64,000 nt of DNA from Thiocapsa roseilacustris (GTDB taxonomy: Bacteria; Pseudomonadota; Gammaproteobacteria; Chromatiales; Chromatiaceae), in NCBI RefSeq assembly GCF_041903755.1, contig NZ_JBBWVE010000003.1, positions 124,001 through 188,000 of the forward strand. The letters are read 5' to 3'. Numbering within the stretch: the first letter of the stretch is position 1; each line of letters starts with the position of its first letter. Of the stretch, positions 25,905-35,333 are shown piece by piece. The notes below the pieces were generated by a model. It ran no database searches. It was not told the DNA's origin and was given only the letters and a program-made list of their open reading frames with translations. The position numbers and the translations under genes were made by a program.

Positions 25905-28883
25905 CTAGGCCGCTGTCTCTGCGAATGCCGCGGTCTTGCGTGCGATCAGCTCGCGGTCGCAGACCGGACAGAATTCGTGCTCGCCCGCGATGTAGCCGTG
26001 TTTGGGGCAGATCGAGAACACCGGCGTCACCGTGATGTAGGGCTGACGGAAATTCTCCAGCGCTCGACGCACCAGCCGTTTGCAGGCGTCGGTCGTCGAG
26101 ATCTGCTCGTTCATGTAGAGGTGCAGCACCGTCCCGCCCGTGTATTTGGTTTGCAGTGCCTCCTGCATGGCGAGCGCCTCGAAAGGGTCGTCCGTATAGC
26201 CCACCGGCAGTTGCGAGCTGTTGGTGTAATAGGGCGTTTCGGACGTGCCGGCTTGGAGGATGTCCGGAAAGCGCTTCTTGTCCTCGCGGGCGAAGCGGTA
26301 GGTCGTGCCTTCAGCCGGTGTGGCCTCCAGGTTGTACATGTTGCCGGTCGATTCCTGAAACTCGACCATCCGAGTGCGAACATGATCCAGGATCCGGCAG
26401 GCCATGGAGTGACCCCATGCCGTCGTGATGTCCTCGTCATCGTCGGTGAAGTTGCGGATCAGCTCGTTGATCCCGTTCACGCCGATGGTCGAGAAATGGT
26501 TGCGCAATGTGCCGAGATACCGCTTGGTGTAGGGGAAGAGTCCGGCATCCATGTGACGCTGGATGACCTTGCGTTTGATCTCGAGACTGTTGCGCGAGAG
26601 GTCCAGGAGCCTGTCGAGCCGGGCCAGCAGCCCGGCCTCGTCGCCCCGGTGGGTAAAGCCGAGCCGCGCACAGTTGATGGTCACGACGCCGAGCGAGCCG
26701 GTCTGCTCGGCCGAGCCGAAGAGCCCATTGCCGCGCTTCAGAAGCTCGCGCAGATCCAACTGGAGCCGGCAGCACATGGACCGCACCATGTTCGGTGTCA
26801 GCTCGGAGTTCAGGAAATTCTGGAAGTAGGGCAGGCCATACTTCGCCGTCATCTCGAACAGATGCTCCGCGTTCTCGCTGTCCCACGGGAAATCGGTGGT
26901 GATGTTGTAGGTCGGGATCGGGAAGGTGAAGATCCGCCCCTTGGCATCGCCCTCGGTCATCACCTCGATATAGGCCCGATTGATCAGGTCCATCTCGGCC
27001 TGGAGATCGCCGTAAGTGAAAGCCTGCTCCACACCGGCGATCACCGGCACCTGCTCGCGCAGATCCTCGGGGCAGACCCAGTCGAAGGTCAGATTGGTGA
27101 AAGGCGTGTTGCCGGTGACGAAGGTCTTGCCGCGACGGCGTGCGACAAAGGTGCCGTTCCGGGTGGTCGGGCACCAGACCAGGCCCTTGTAAGGCTTGCG
27201 CTCGATGAGCTGGATATAGGTGTCGCGGTTGCGGATGATGTTGAGGACATGCACGCCGGAGTCTTTGCGCGTATCGACCGTGCTGCCGTAGCCGGCCAAT
27301 GCGCACAACTCCTGCAGGGCATCGAGATTCTCCCGGTCGTTGGTGTAGATCCGGACGCGTCCGCTCTCCTCGACGCTGCCGTCGCCCTTCACGTAGGTGT
27401 CCAGGAAGAGTCGGATCTGCCGGACCGACAGGGTGCGGATGAATCCGGGAACACACTTGCGCTCGAGATACCCGAGCACGAAGTCGCTCGCGTCCCGGTT
27501 CAGACGATAGCGGCAGACGGGGACATTGGCGTAGGTCCCGGTGTGCTCGTAGCGATGCCAGCTCAGATCGAGCTCATGCAACAGCCACTCGATCTCGGCG
27601 GCGTCTTCGGGATTTCCAGTCGACTGATAGAGGGCCACCCGGCGGCGACCGTCGCTGAAGTCGAAATTGCCCTCGGCGACCACCCAGGCCATCAGCATCA
27701 CGAGCTTGTCGTCGACCTCAAGCGTCGACGTGGTCTCCCAGGCATTGGGAACGATCACCGGGGACTTCAGCTCCGCAACGGTTTCGATGTCTTCCAGCAC
27801 CCAGCGGTCGTCGCTGTTGAAGACCTTGCGCAGGATCTTGTGCCGTGGCGTGACCCATTGCTCCTGCGTGCGGTTGCGCAGGACGTACATGTCGCCGTCG
27901 AAGTCGTAGGCGGTAATCGCCAGCGGCTCCAGGTATTCAAGCTGATTGGTGCGCCAGTCGATTGTGGCGATCTTCTCGCCCGGGGCAATTTGGTCGTGTC
28001 GCTTCCAGCCGTTCTCGGTCAGGCACTCGGTCTCTTCGTCGACACACTGACAACCCCAGCGCGACGGCACATTCAGGTTGTAGATCAGCTCCTGGATCGC
28101 CTGCTTGACGTGCGGGTAATCCAGCCCGTCGACGCGCACGAAGGGCGCCATGTAGGTGTCGAAGCTGGAAAACGCCTGTGCGCCGGCCCACTCGTTCTGC
28201 AGCGTGCCGAGAAAGTTGACGATCTGCCCGATCGCCGAGGACATGTGCTTGGGGGGCCCCGCCTCGACCTTGCCCGGAACCCCGTTCAGCCCCTCGTTGA
28301 GCAGGGTGCGCAGCGACCAGCCGGCGCAGTAGCCGGAGAGCATGTCCAGATCATGGATATGGATGTCGCCGTCGCGATGGGCCTGGCCGATCTCGGGCGG
28401 GTACACGTGGCTCAACCAGTAGTTGGCGATCATCTTGCCCGAGGTGTTGAGGATCAGGCCGCCGAGCGAGTAGCCCTGATTGGCATTGGCCGCGACGCGC
28501 CAATCCGAGCGGTCGAGATACTCGTTGATGGAGCCGCCGACATCGACCAGTGTGCGATGCTCGTCGCGCAGCTTCTTGTGCTGCTCGCGATAGACGATGT
28601 AGCTGCGGGCGGTTTCGAAATGGTTGGCGCTGATCAGCGTCTGCTCGACGACATCCTGGATGCCTTCGATGTCGGGCAGGCGGTCGGCCCCGTAGCGATG
28701 CGCCAGCACCTTGACCACCTGCGCGGTCAGCAGACTCGCCTCGGGCGCACCGAACTCGCCGCTCGCCTGCCCCGCACGTTGGATTGCCGACTCGATCTTG
28801 GCAGCATCGAAACGCACCTCGACACCGTCGCGCTTGCGCACCCGCAAGGGCAGGGTCGACAGGTTGCTGTGCTGGTGTCCCAT
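25905..28883 (-). CDS. nrdD: anaerobic (class III) ribonucleoside-triphosphate reductase with intein
   Basis: The 992-residue precursor contains an ATP-cone (about 10-100, LPLRVRKRDG), the NrdD barrel, an intein (residues 280-592), and the rest of the barrel with the CCRL motif that carries the thiyl-radical cysteine in class III enzymes. The zinc-binding tail CPKHGYIAGEHEFCPVCD ends the chain. Without the intein it has 679 residues, the usual size. The enzyme reduces ribonucleoside triphosphates in anaerobic DNA synthesis. The glycyl-radical loop is not in this chain but in the small gene just downstream. Tandem NrdR boxes lie 22-68 bases upstream of the start. Confidence 0.94.
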   Translation of the reverse strand: MGHQHSNLSTLPLRVRKRDGVEVRFDAAKIESAIQRAGQASGEFGAPEASLLTAQVVKVLAHRYGADRLPDIEGIQDVVEQTLISANHFETARSYIVYREQHKKLRDEHRTLVDVGGSINEYLDRSDWRVAANANQGYSLGGLILNTSGKMIANYWLSHVYPPEIGQAHRDGDIHIHDLDMLSGYCAGWSLRTLLNEGLNGVPGKVEAGPPKHMSSAIGQIVNFLGTLQNEWAGAQAFSSFDTYMAPFVRVDGLDYPHVKQAIQELIYNLNVPSRWGCQCVDEETECLTENGWKRHDQIAPGEKIATIDWRTNQLEYLEPLAITAYDFDGDMYVLRNRTQEQWVTPRHKILRKVFNSDDRWVLEDIETVAELKSPVIVPNAWETTSTLEVDDKLVMLMAWVVAEGNFDFSDGRRRVALYQSTGNPEDAAEIEWLLHELDLSWHRYEHTGTYANVPVCRYRLNRDASDFVLGYLERKCVPGFIRTLSVRQIRLFLDTYVKGDGSVEESGRVRIYTNDRENLDALQELCALAGYGSTVDTRKDSGVHVLNIIRNRDTYIQLIERKPYKGLVWCPTTRNGTFVARRRGKTFVTGNTPFTNLTFDWVCPEDLREQVPVIAGVEQAFTYGDLQAEMDLINRAYIEVMTEGDAKGRIFTFPIPTYNITTDFPWDSENAEHLFEMTAKYGLPYFQNFLNSELTPNMVRSMCCRLQLDLRELLKRGNGLFGSAEQTGSLGVVTINCARLGFTHRGDEAGLLARLDRLLDLSRNSLEIKRKVIQRHMDAGLFPYTKRYLGTLRNHFSTIGVNGINELIRNFTDDDEDITTAWGHSMACRILDHVRTRMVEFQESTGNMYNLEATPAEGTTYRFAREDKKRFPDILQAGTSETPYYTNSSQLPVGYTDDPFEALAMQEALQTKYTGGTVLHLYMNEQISTTDACKRLVRRALENFRQPYITVTPVFSICPKHGYIAGEHEFCPVCDRELIARKTAAFAETAA
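27108..28046 (-). mobile_element. intein with LAGLIDADG homing endonuclease inside nrdD
   Basis: The 313-residue intein begins with Cys (CVDEETECLTENGW, block A), has the block B TxxH motif in VTPRHKIL, two LAGLIDADG-type blocks (LMAWVVAEGNF and LFLDTYVKGDGSV), and ends GKTFVTGN before Thr+1. Removing it joins NVPSRWGCQ to TPFTNLTFD, a highly conserved NrdD segment. The penultimate residue is Gly rather than the common His. Splicing and endonuclease activity are inferred from motifs. Confidence 0.93.
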
Positions 28884-28904
28884 GGAGGCGTCTCTTGTCC
28901 GTTG

Positions 28905-28920
28905 CCACTATATCTTGTGG
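28905..28920. promoter_or_regulatory. NrdR box 1 upstream of nrdD
   Basis: CCACTATATCTTGTGG closely fits the 16-bp NrdR consensus (acaCwATATmtwGtgt). NrdR represses ribonucleotide reductase genes when dATP is high. Confidence 0.82.
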
Positions 28921-28935
28921 TGTGGACTATAACGC

Positions 28936-28951
28936 CAACTAGATGCTGTGT
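28936..28951. promoter_or_regulatory. NrdR box 2 upstream of nrdD
   Basis: CAACTAGATGCTGTGT is a weaker match to the same consensus. It starts exactly 31 bases from box 1, the three-turn spacing typical of paired NrdR boxes. Confidence 0.7.
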
Positions 28952-29181
28952 TGGAGAGTTTGAGGGGAAGTTGACCGGCGTCAACCCGGATGCATTCTCC
29001 GATTGCGCTCCGGGTCCCTCGGGCGCGCGCGTGCAGAACGATCGGCGTGCTTGACACCCGGTCACCGAAGCCCGAGGATCCCGATCTGAACGGTCGGGTC
29101 GCTCGACGGCCGGGGGTTGTCGATTGTTTCTCCTCACCCCATCAACTAGCCTAATGCGCGATCGCGCCCCTCTTCGTTCTC

Positions 29182-30563
29182 ATGCCCTCGATGCCCCGCA
29201 AGCTTTTCATACAGACCCACGGCTGCCAGATGAACGAGTACGACTCCGCCCGCATGGCGGACGTCCTGCACGCGTCTTCGGGTCTCGAGCTGACGGAGCG
29301 CGCGGAAGACGCCGATGTCCTGCTGCTCAACACCTGCTCGATCCGCGAGAAGGCGCAGGAGAAGGTCTTCTCGCAGCTCGGGCGTTGGCGGGCATTGAAG
29401 CTCCAGAACCCCGACCTGGTGATCGGTGTCGGCGGTTGCGTGGCGAGCCAGGAGGGCGAGGCCATCCGTGCGCGTGCGCCCTATGTCGATATCGTGTTCG
29501 GACCCCAGACGCTGCACCGGTTGCCCGAGATGCTCAAAAATCTCGGTGAGCGACACGCCCCCCAAGTGGATGTGTCCTTCCCCGAGATCGAGAAATTCGA
29601 TTGCCTGCCGACACCCCGAGCCGAAGGACCGACCGCCTTCGTCTCCGTGATGGAGGGCTGCTCCAAATACTGTACCTACTGCGTCGTGCCCTACACGCGC
29701 GGCGAGGAGATCAGCCGGCCCTTCGACGACGTGATCGCGGAGGTTGCCGCCCTGGCCGAGCAGGGCGTGCGCGAGGTTACCCTGCTAGGGCAAAACGTCA
29801 ATGCCTATCGCGGCGCTTTGACCGACGAGGCGGGCGAGGGTGACGTCGCGGATCTTGCACTGCTGATCCGTTATGTCGCCGCGATCGATGGGATCGACCG
29901 TATCCGCTTCACCACCAGCCACCCGGTGGAGTTTTCGGACAGCTTGATCGATGTCTATGCGGATGTGCCGGAGCTCGTCGGCTTTGTGCACCTGCCGGTG
30001 CAGTCAGGCTCGGATCGGATCCTCGCCGCCATGAAGCGCGGGCACACGGCGCTGGAGTATCGCTCCAAGATCCGCCGGCTCCGGCAGGCCCGACCGGGGA
30101 TCGGCATCTCCACCGACGTCATCGTCGGCTTTCCCGGCGAGACCGAGAGCGACTTTGCGGCGACCATGGATCTGGTCGAGGAGATCGGTTTCGATCAGAG
30201 CTTCAGCTTCATCTACAGCCGACGCCCCGGTACGCCTGCGGCCGACTACCCGGACGAGGTGCCGCTTGCCGATAAAAAGGCTCGCCTGGAACGGCTTCAG
30301 GCGCGCATCAACGACAATGCCCGACATTACAGCCAGGCGATGGTCGGCACCCTTCAGCGCGTCTTGGTCGAGCGGCCGTCGCGCAAGGATCCGTTGCAGC
30401 TTGCCGGTCGGACCGAAAACAACCGCGTGGTCAACTTCACAGGTGCGCCTGCGCTGATCGGCGATTTCGTCGATATCGAGATCACCGAGGCGCTCCCCAA
30501 CTCGCTGCGCGGTCGTCTTGTCACCACCGCAGCGGTTCGGACGGCGATGAGCGGAATCGACGC

Positions 30564-30567
<4 letters not shown>
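29182..30567 (+). CDS. miaB: tRNA-2-methylthio-N6-isopentenyladenosine synthase
   Basis: The 461-residue radical SAM enzyme adds the methylthio group to i6A37 of tRNAs reading U-starting codons. The N-terminal UPF0004 domain has its three cluster cysteines (GCQMNEYDS, NTCSIREKAQEK, GVGGCVASQEG). The radical SAM cluster is CSKYCTYC near residue 162. A TRAM domain ends the protein. An alternative ATG lies three codons in (29191). It opens the conserved miaB-ybeZ-ybeY-corC operon, and its stop overlaps the next start. Confidence 0.96.
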
Positions 30568-31576
<1,009 letters not shown>

Positions 31577-31580
<4 letters not shown>

Positions 31581-32113
31581 TCGGCGATCGGCCCGTAACG
31601 CTGGATCTGGATCTCCAAATCGCCTGCGAGGCGACGGATCTCCCGGCCCCGGCCGATTTCGAGCGCTGGGCGTCCGCCGCCTTGGCCGGTCGGCGACAGC
31701 GTGCGGTACTGACGATCCGTTTGGTGGGCGCCGAGGAGGGCGCGGCCCTGAACGCAACCTATCGCGGGCGTGAAGGGCCGACCAATGTCCTTTCCTTTCC
31801 GTTCGACCTGCCGCCCGAGCTGGGGACCGGCCTGGATCCGCAGGATCCGATCGTCGACCTGCTTGGCGATCTCGTGATTTGCGCCGATGTGGTGCAGCGC
31901 GAAGCGCACGAACAGTGCAAGACCGCGCCGGCCCACTGGGCCCACATGGTGGTGCATGGCGTCCTGCATCTGCTTGATTACGATCACCTTACAGAGAACG
32001 ATGCCGAAGAGATGGAAACCTTGGAATCAGGTATCCTCGGCGCCTTGGGATTTCCTTCACCTTACGAGGATCAAACAGCACACGATGACCACGACGACCA
32101 GCGATCGATCTAG
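31577..32113 (+). CDS. ybeY: endoribonuclease / rRNA maturation factor YbeY
   Basis: The 178-residue metalloprotein is needed for 16S rRNA 3' end maturation and ribosome quality control. The zinc site HMVVHGVLHLLDYDH (about residues 124-138) supplies the three His of the HGxxHxxxxDH signature. TNVLSFPF is the second family motif. The C-terminus is slightly extended with a His/Asp-rich tail (QTAHDDHDDQ). It overlaps corC by 29 bases. Confidence 0.95.
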
Positions 32114-32990
32114 CGAGGGCTCGCGTTCACGCAACTGGTTCGAACGGATTGGCCAGATGCTCGGGGGCGAGCCACAAGACAGGGAGCAGCTCTTGGAGGT
32201 GCTCAAAGATGCGAAGGAGCGCGAGCTCCTCGATACCGACGCCTTAAGCATGATCGAAGGCGTGTTGCAGGTCTCCGATCTGCGCGTGCGCGACATCATG
32301 ATTCCACGCGCCGAGATGGTCTCTCTCAAGCGCGACGACCCGCTGGAAAAGATCCTTGAGATCGCCGTCAAGTCGGCGCATTCCCGTTTCCCCGTTACGG
32401 GCGACGACAAAGGAGAGGTCGTCGGCATCCTCCTCGCCAAGGACCTGCTGTCCTTCTGCCGAGAACACGTCGGACGCGCCTTCAACATCCGCGATCTGTT
32501 GCGTTCCGCGGTCTTCGTGCCCGAGAGCAAGCGCCTCAATGTTCTGCTCAAGGAGTTTCGTTCCAGCCGCAATCACATGGCGATCGTGATCGACGAGTAC
32601 GGCAGCGCCGGCGGACTCGTGACCATCGAGGACGTGCTTGAGCAAATCGTCGGGGAGATCGACGACGAGCACGACTACGACGAAGGCCCCGGGATCTTCC
32701 GACGCGGCAAAAACGAGTTCAGTGCCAAGGCGCGCACGACCATCGAAGACTTCAACGCGTATTTCGGCAGCGACTTCTCGGACGAGGAGTTCGACACCAT
32801 CGGGGGTCTGGTTGTCAACGCACTGGGCCATCTGCCCAAGAAAGGCGAGTCGGTCGAGCTCGGCCGGTTCCGCTTCACCGTAATGCGTGCGGACAGCCGG
32901 CGTGTTCACCTTATGAGTATCGAGGCGTTGGATTTCGCCGAAGACGCGCCTGATGTCTCGGAGGACGCCGCGCGACTATCCTCAAGCTGA
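32085..32990 (+). CDS. corC: CorC/YbeX transporter-associated CBS protein
   Basis: The 301-residue protein has two CBS domains (about 65-190, with VRDIMIPRAEMVSL and HMAIVIDEYGSAGGLV) and a C-terminal CorC_HlyC domain (about 205-285). CorC is linked to magnesium/cobalt efflux and, with its operon partners, to ribosome maturation. The ATG at 32085 gives the expected MTTTTSDRSS start. In many relatives lnt follows, but here an RNase T2 gene does. The TGA stop is part of the first heptamer of a CTGACGG array. Confidence 0.93.
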   Translation: MTTTTSDRSSEGSRSRNWFERIGQMLGGEPQDREQLLEVLKDAKERELLDTDALSMIEGVLQVSDLRVRDIMIPRAEMVSLKRDDPLEKILEIAVKSAHSRFPVTGDDKGEVVGILLAKDLLSFCREHVGRAFNIRDLLRSAVFVPESKRLNVLLKEFRSSRNHMAIVIDEYGSAGGLVTIEDVLEQIVGEIDDEHDYDEGPGIFRRGKNEFSAKARTTIEDFNAYFGSDFSDEEFDTIGGLVVNALGHLPKKGESVELGRFRFTVMRADSRRVHLMSIEALDFAEDAPDVSEDAARLSSS

Positions 32991-33063
32991 CGGCTGACGG
33001 CTGACGGCTGACGGCTGACGGCTGACGGCTGACGGCAGGAGGCAGGAGGCAGGAGGCAGGAGG
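32987..33063. repeat. CTGACGG x7 then CAGGAGG x4 heptamer arrays
   Basis: Seven perfect tandem CTGACGG units (32987-33035) start inside the corC stop codon and continue directly into four CAGGAGG units (33036-33063). The same CTGACGG array, also seven units, occurs at 38669-38717. The downstream RNase T2 gene starts 24 bases later. Confidence 0.93.
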
Positions 33064-33086
33064 CACGAGTGGCCAGGCAGGAACCA

Positions 33087-34118
33087 ATGATGCCGAATCC
33101 CCCACGTCTGCGCAGATTTGTGCTGTCGGTGCTCGCGCTGCTGTGGTCGGCTGCACCCTCCGCCGAGCGCCTGGATGCCGTTCTGACCGCCGAGCAACCT
33201 TGCCCTGCGACGGTCTCGACCAAGCGCCCCGACAACCTGGGTCCAATCCATCTCGTCCCCGGCCAAGACTATGTGGTCGTCGGGACCAATCGAGCGGATC
33301 CGAGCCACTATCGACTCAGGTTCGAGAACGCGAACCCGAAGGAGCGCTGGGTCGAGATCCGATGCGGTCGTCTTGCCGACACCCCTGCGACCACTGCGGG
33401 CGAGGGCGCGCGCCAGTCGTCCGCCCCGCCGCCCCCGGCGTCATCGCGTGCGGGCTCGATGGAGCTCCAGCTCGTGCTTGCTGCCAGTTGGCAGCCCGCC
33501 TTCTGCGAGTTGCGCGGGACGCGTCCGGAATGCCGGGACCAGACGCCTGAGCGTGCGGATGCGCGGCGCTTCTCGCTGCATGGTCTCTGGCCTCAGCCCA
33601 TCGGCAACAGCTATTGCGGTGTCGGCGAGCGCGAGCGGACACTCTCGAAATCAGGTCGGTGGCGCCTTCTGCCTGCGCTCGATCTGGATGCGACGACCCG
33701 CGTGCGCCTGGACGCGGTGATGCCGGGAACCCGGTCCGATCTGCAACGGCACCAGTGGGTCAAGCACGGGACCTGTTACGGGACGGATGCGGACACCTAT
33801 TTCAACCATTCCATGCTGCTGCTCGAGCAGCTCAACGCCTCCGGCGTCCGTGCGCTGTTCGAGGAGAACATCGGCAAGCGTCTGACTGCGACCGGGGTGC
33901 GCGCCGCGTTCGACGATGCCTTCGGCAAGGGGGCCGGCGAGCGTGTCCGCCTGAGCTGTTCCGAGGGGCTGATCGAGGAGCTGCGGATCGGTCTGAAGGG
34001 CGTCGTCGAGGATACCGCCGACCTAGGCGCGTTGATCCTCGCCGCGCCTAAGCGCAGCCCGGACTGCCGCGGCGGATGGGTCGATCAGGTCGGCATCCAG
34101 GGCGCGCGCTCACGCTGA
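33087..34118 (+). CDS. periplasmic ribonuclease T2 family protein
   Basis: The 343-residue protein has a signal peptide (RRFVLSVLALLWSAAPSAE) and both T2 catalytic blocks: FSLHGLWP (His near 164) and HQWVKHGTC (about 222-230). T2 enzymes cleave RNA via 2',3'-cyclic phosphates in the periplasm. About 120 residues of unknown type precede the catalytic domain. I chose ATG 33087 with AGGA 5 bases upstream over the GTG at 33069. The CAGGAGG array lies immediately upstream and might supply extra Shine-Dalgarno-like sequence. Confidence 0.9.
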   Translation: MMPNPPRLRRFVLSVLALLWSAAPSAERLDAVLTAEQPCPATVSTKRPDNLGPIHLVPGQDYVVVGTNRADPSHYRLRFENANPKERWVEIRCGRLADTPATTAGEGARQSSAPPPPASSRAGSMELQLVLAASWQPAFCELRGTRPECRDQTPERADARRFSLHGLWPQPIGNSYCGVGERERTLSKSGRWRLLPALDLDATTRVRLDAVMPGTRSDLQRHQWVKHGTCYGTDADTYFNHSMLLLEQLNASGVRALFEENIGKRLTATGVRAAFDDAFGKGAGERVRLSCSEGLIEELRIGLKGVVEDTADLGALILAAPKRSPDCRGGWVDQVGIQGARSR

Positions 34119-34165
34119 TCGCTGAGGCAGCCAAGTAACGTGCCAAGGATAAGGCAGACACCGAA

Positions 34166-34208
34166 TCCTTGTCCTTGTCCTTGTCGTAATCGTAATCGTA
34201 ATCGTAAT
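34166..34208. repeat. TCCTTG x3 and CGTAAT x4 microsatellites
   Basis: Three TCCTTG units (34166-34183) are followed by four CGTAAT units (34185-34208) and an AACGAC-rich tail, in the spacer between the RNase T2 gene and rlmJ. Confidence 0.85.
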
Positions 34209-34259
34209 CGAGAACGACAACGACAACCCTGGAAAATGGTATTATCTCGTTGAATTATC

Positions 34260-34367
34260 AGGCGATTTCCGCAAAATTCCATAACCGTAGGTTGTGCTGA
34301 CGATAGGAAGCACAACTTGCGCTGACGGTTGGTTGTGCCTCGCACGGCTCGGCACAACCTACGCCCT
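34260..34367. repeat. 108-bp GGTTGTGC dispersed repeat, copy 2
   Basis: This is a near-identical, equal-length copy of 18849-18956. It covers the last three codons of rlmJ including the stop codon (34359-34361). Confidence 0.87.
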
Positions 34368-35207
34368 GTCGATCGTCCATGGAGGCACCGACCGGCCGGT
34401 CGCCTCCATCGCGAGCACCTCGGCGAGTCGCGGGAGCAGGTGCGCGAGCCGCTCTTCCAGGCGCCACGGCGGGTTGAGGATCAGCATCCCGGAGCCGTGC
34501 ATTCCAAAGTCGTCGACCTGTCGCCGCACCCTCAGCTCGCACAGAAGTGCGTCCGGGACGGATCGCCGGATGCGCCCGATCAGGTCAGCGGAACGATCGC
34601 GTTGCAGCCCCAGACGCGGGAACCAGAGTGCGAAGACCCCGGTCGGCCAGCGTGGATATGCGGCGACGAGTGCATCTGCGACACGCCCGTACTCGGAGAT
34701 CTGCTCGTATGCCGGGTCGATCAGAACCAGCCCCCGGGCGGGCTTCGGCGGCAAGAGTGCGGTCAGTCCTTCGAGACCGTCGCGACGGTGGATGCCGATC
34801 CGCGGGTCGCCGCCGAGATGACGACGTAGCGTCTGCGACTCGGTCGGATGAAGCTCCATCAGGATCAGTCGATCCTCGGCGCGCAGGAGATGCGCGGCGA
34901 GGGCGGGTGAGCCCGGATAGACCGAGAATCCGCCGTCCGGATTTAGTGCGGAGAATGCTCCGAAATAGGCCGAAAGCTCCGGAAAGGCATCACGCCGGTC
35001 CCAGAGTGGCTCGATCCCGTGCCGATACTCCGCGGTCTTGAGTGCCTGCTCGGCCCCGAGGTCGTAACGACCGGCCCCGGCGTGCGATTCGACGTAGACC
35101 AGCGGTTTGGGCTTGGTCAGGAGTGCCTCGAGCACGAGGGCGAGAACCGCATGCTTGAAGACATCCGCGTGATTGCCGGCGTGGAAGCCGTGAAGGTAGC
35201 TTAACAG
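34359..35207 (-). CDS. rlmJ: 23S rRNA (adenine-2030-N6)-methyltransferase
   Basis: The 282-residue SAM-dependent enzyme methylates A2030 of 23S rRNA. Key features are LLSYLHGFHAGNHADVFKH at the N-terminus, YVESHAGAGRYDLG (SAM site), LILMELHPTE and the catalytic LVLIDPAYE. The family starts exactly at this LSYxHxFHAGNHAD segment, but no ATG or GTG is there. CTG at 35205-35207 has AGGAG 7 bases upstream and gives a normal length. A longer frame to 35318 has no better start. The 3' end lies inside a dispersed repeat. Confidence 0.9.
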   Translation of the reverse strand: MLSYLHGFHAGNHADVFKHAVLALVLEALLTKPKPLVYVESHAGAGRYDLGAEQALKTAEYRHGIEPLWDRRDAFPELSAYFGAFSALNPDGGFSVYPGSPALAAHLLRAEDRLILMELHPTESQTLRRHLGGDPRIGIHRRDGLEGLTALLPPKPARGLVLIDPAYEQISEYGRVADALVAAYPRWPTGVFALWFPRLGLQRDRSADLIGRIRRSVPDALLCELRVRRQVDDFGMHGSGMLILNPPWRLEERLAHLLPRLAEVLAMEATGRSVPPWTIDRA

Positions 35208-35333
35208 GCCGGCGCTCCTCTCGGATCTATCACCTTTGATGCGGCGATCGCAAACCAAAAAACGTGCCTTGTATACGCCGACGGGTTGCCTCGCGGCCGG
35301 AGGCCACCCGCGAGGCACCTGGTTGCAGCGCGA

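Noticed and set aside
25977..29054. Very long plus-strand open frame opposite nrdD
   Set aside because: It is the antisense shadow of nrdD in GC-rich codons and has no family resemblance or ribosome site, whereas nrdD on the minus strand is unmistakable.
32987..33063. Possible CRISPR array
   Set aside because: The units are 7 bp with no spacers, so this is a simple tandem repeat.
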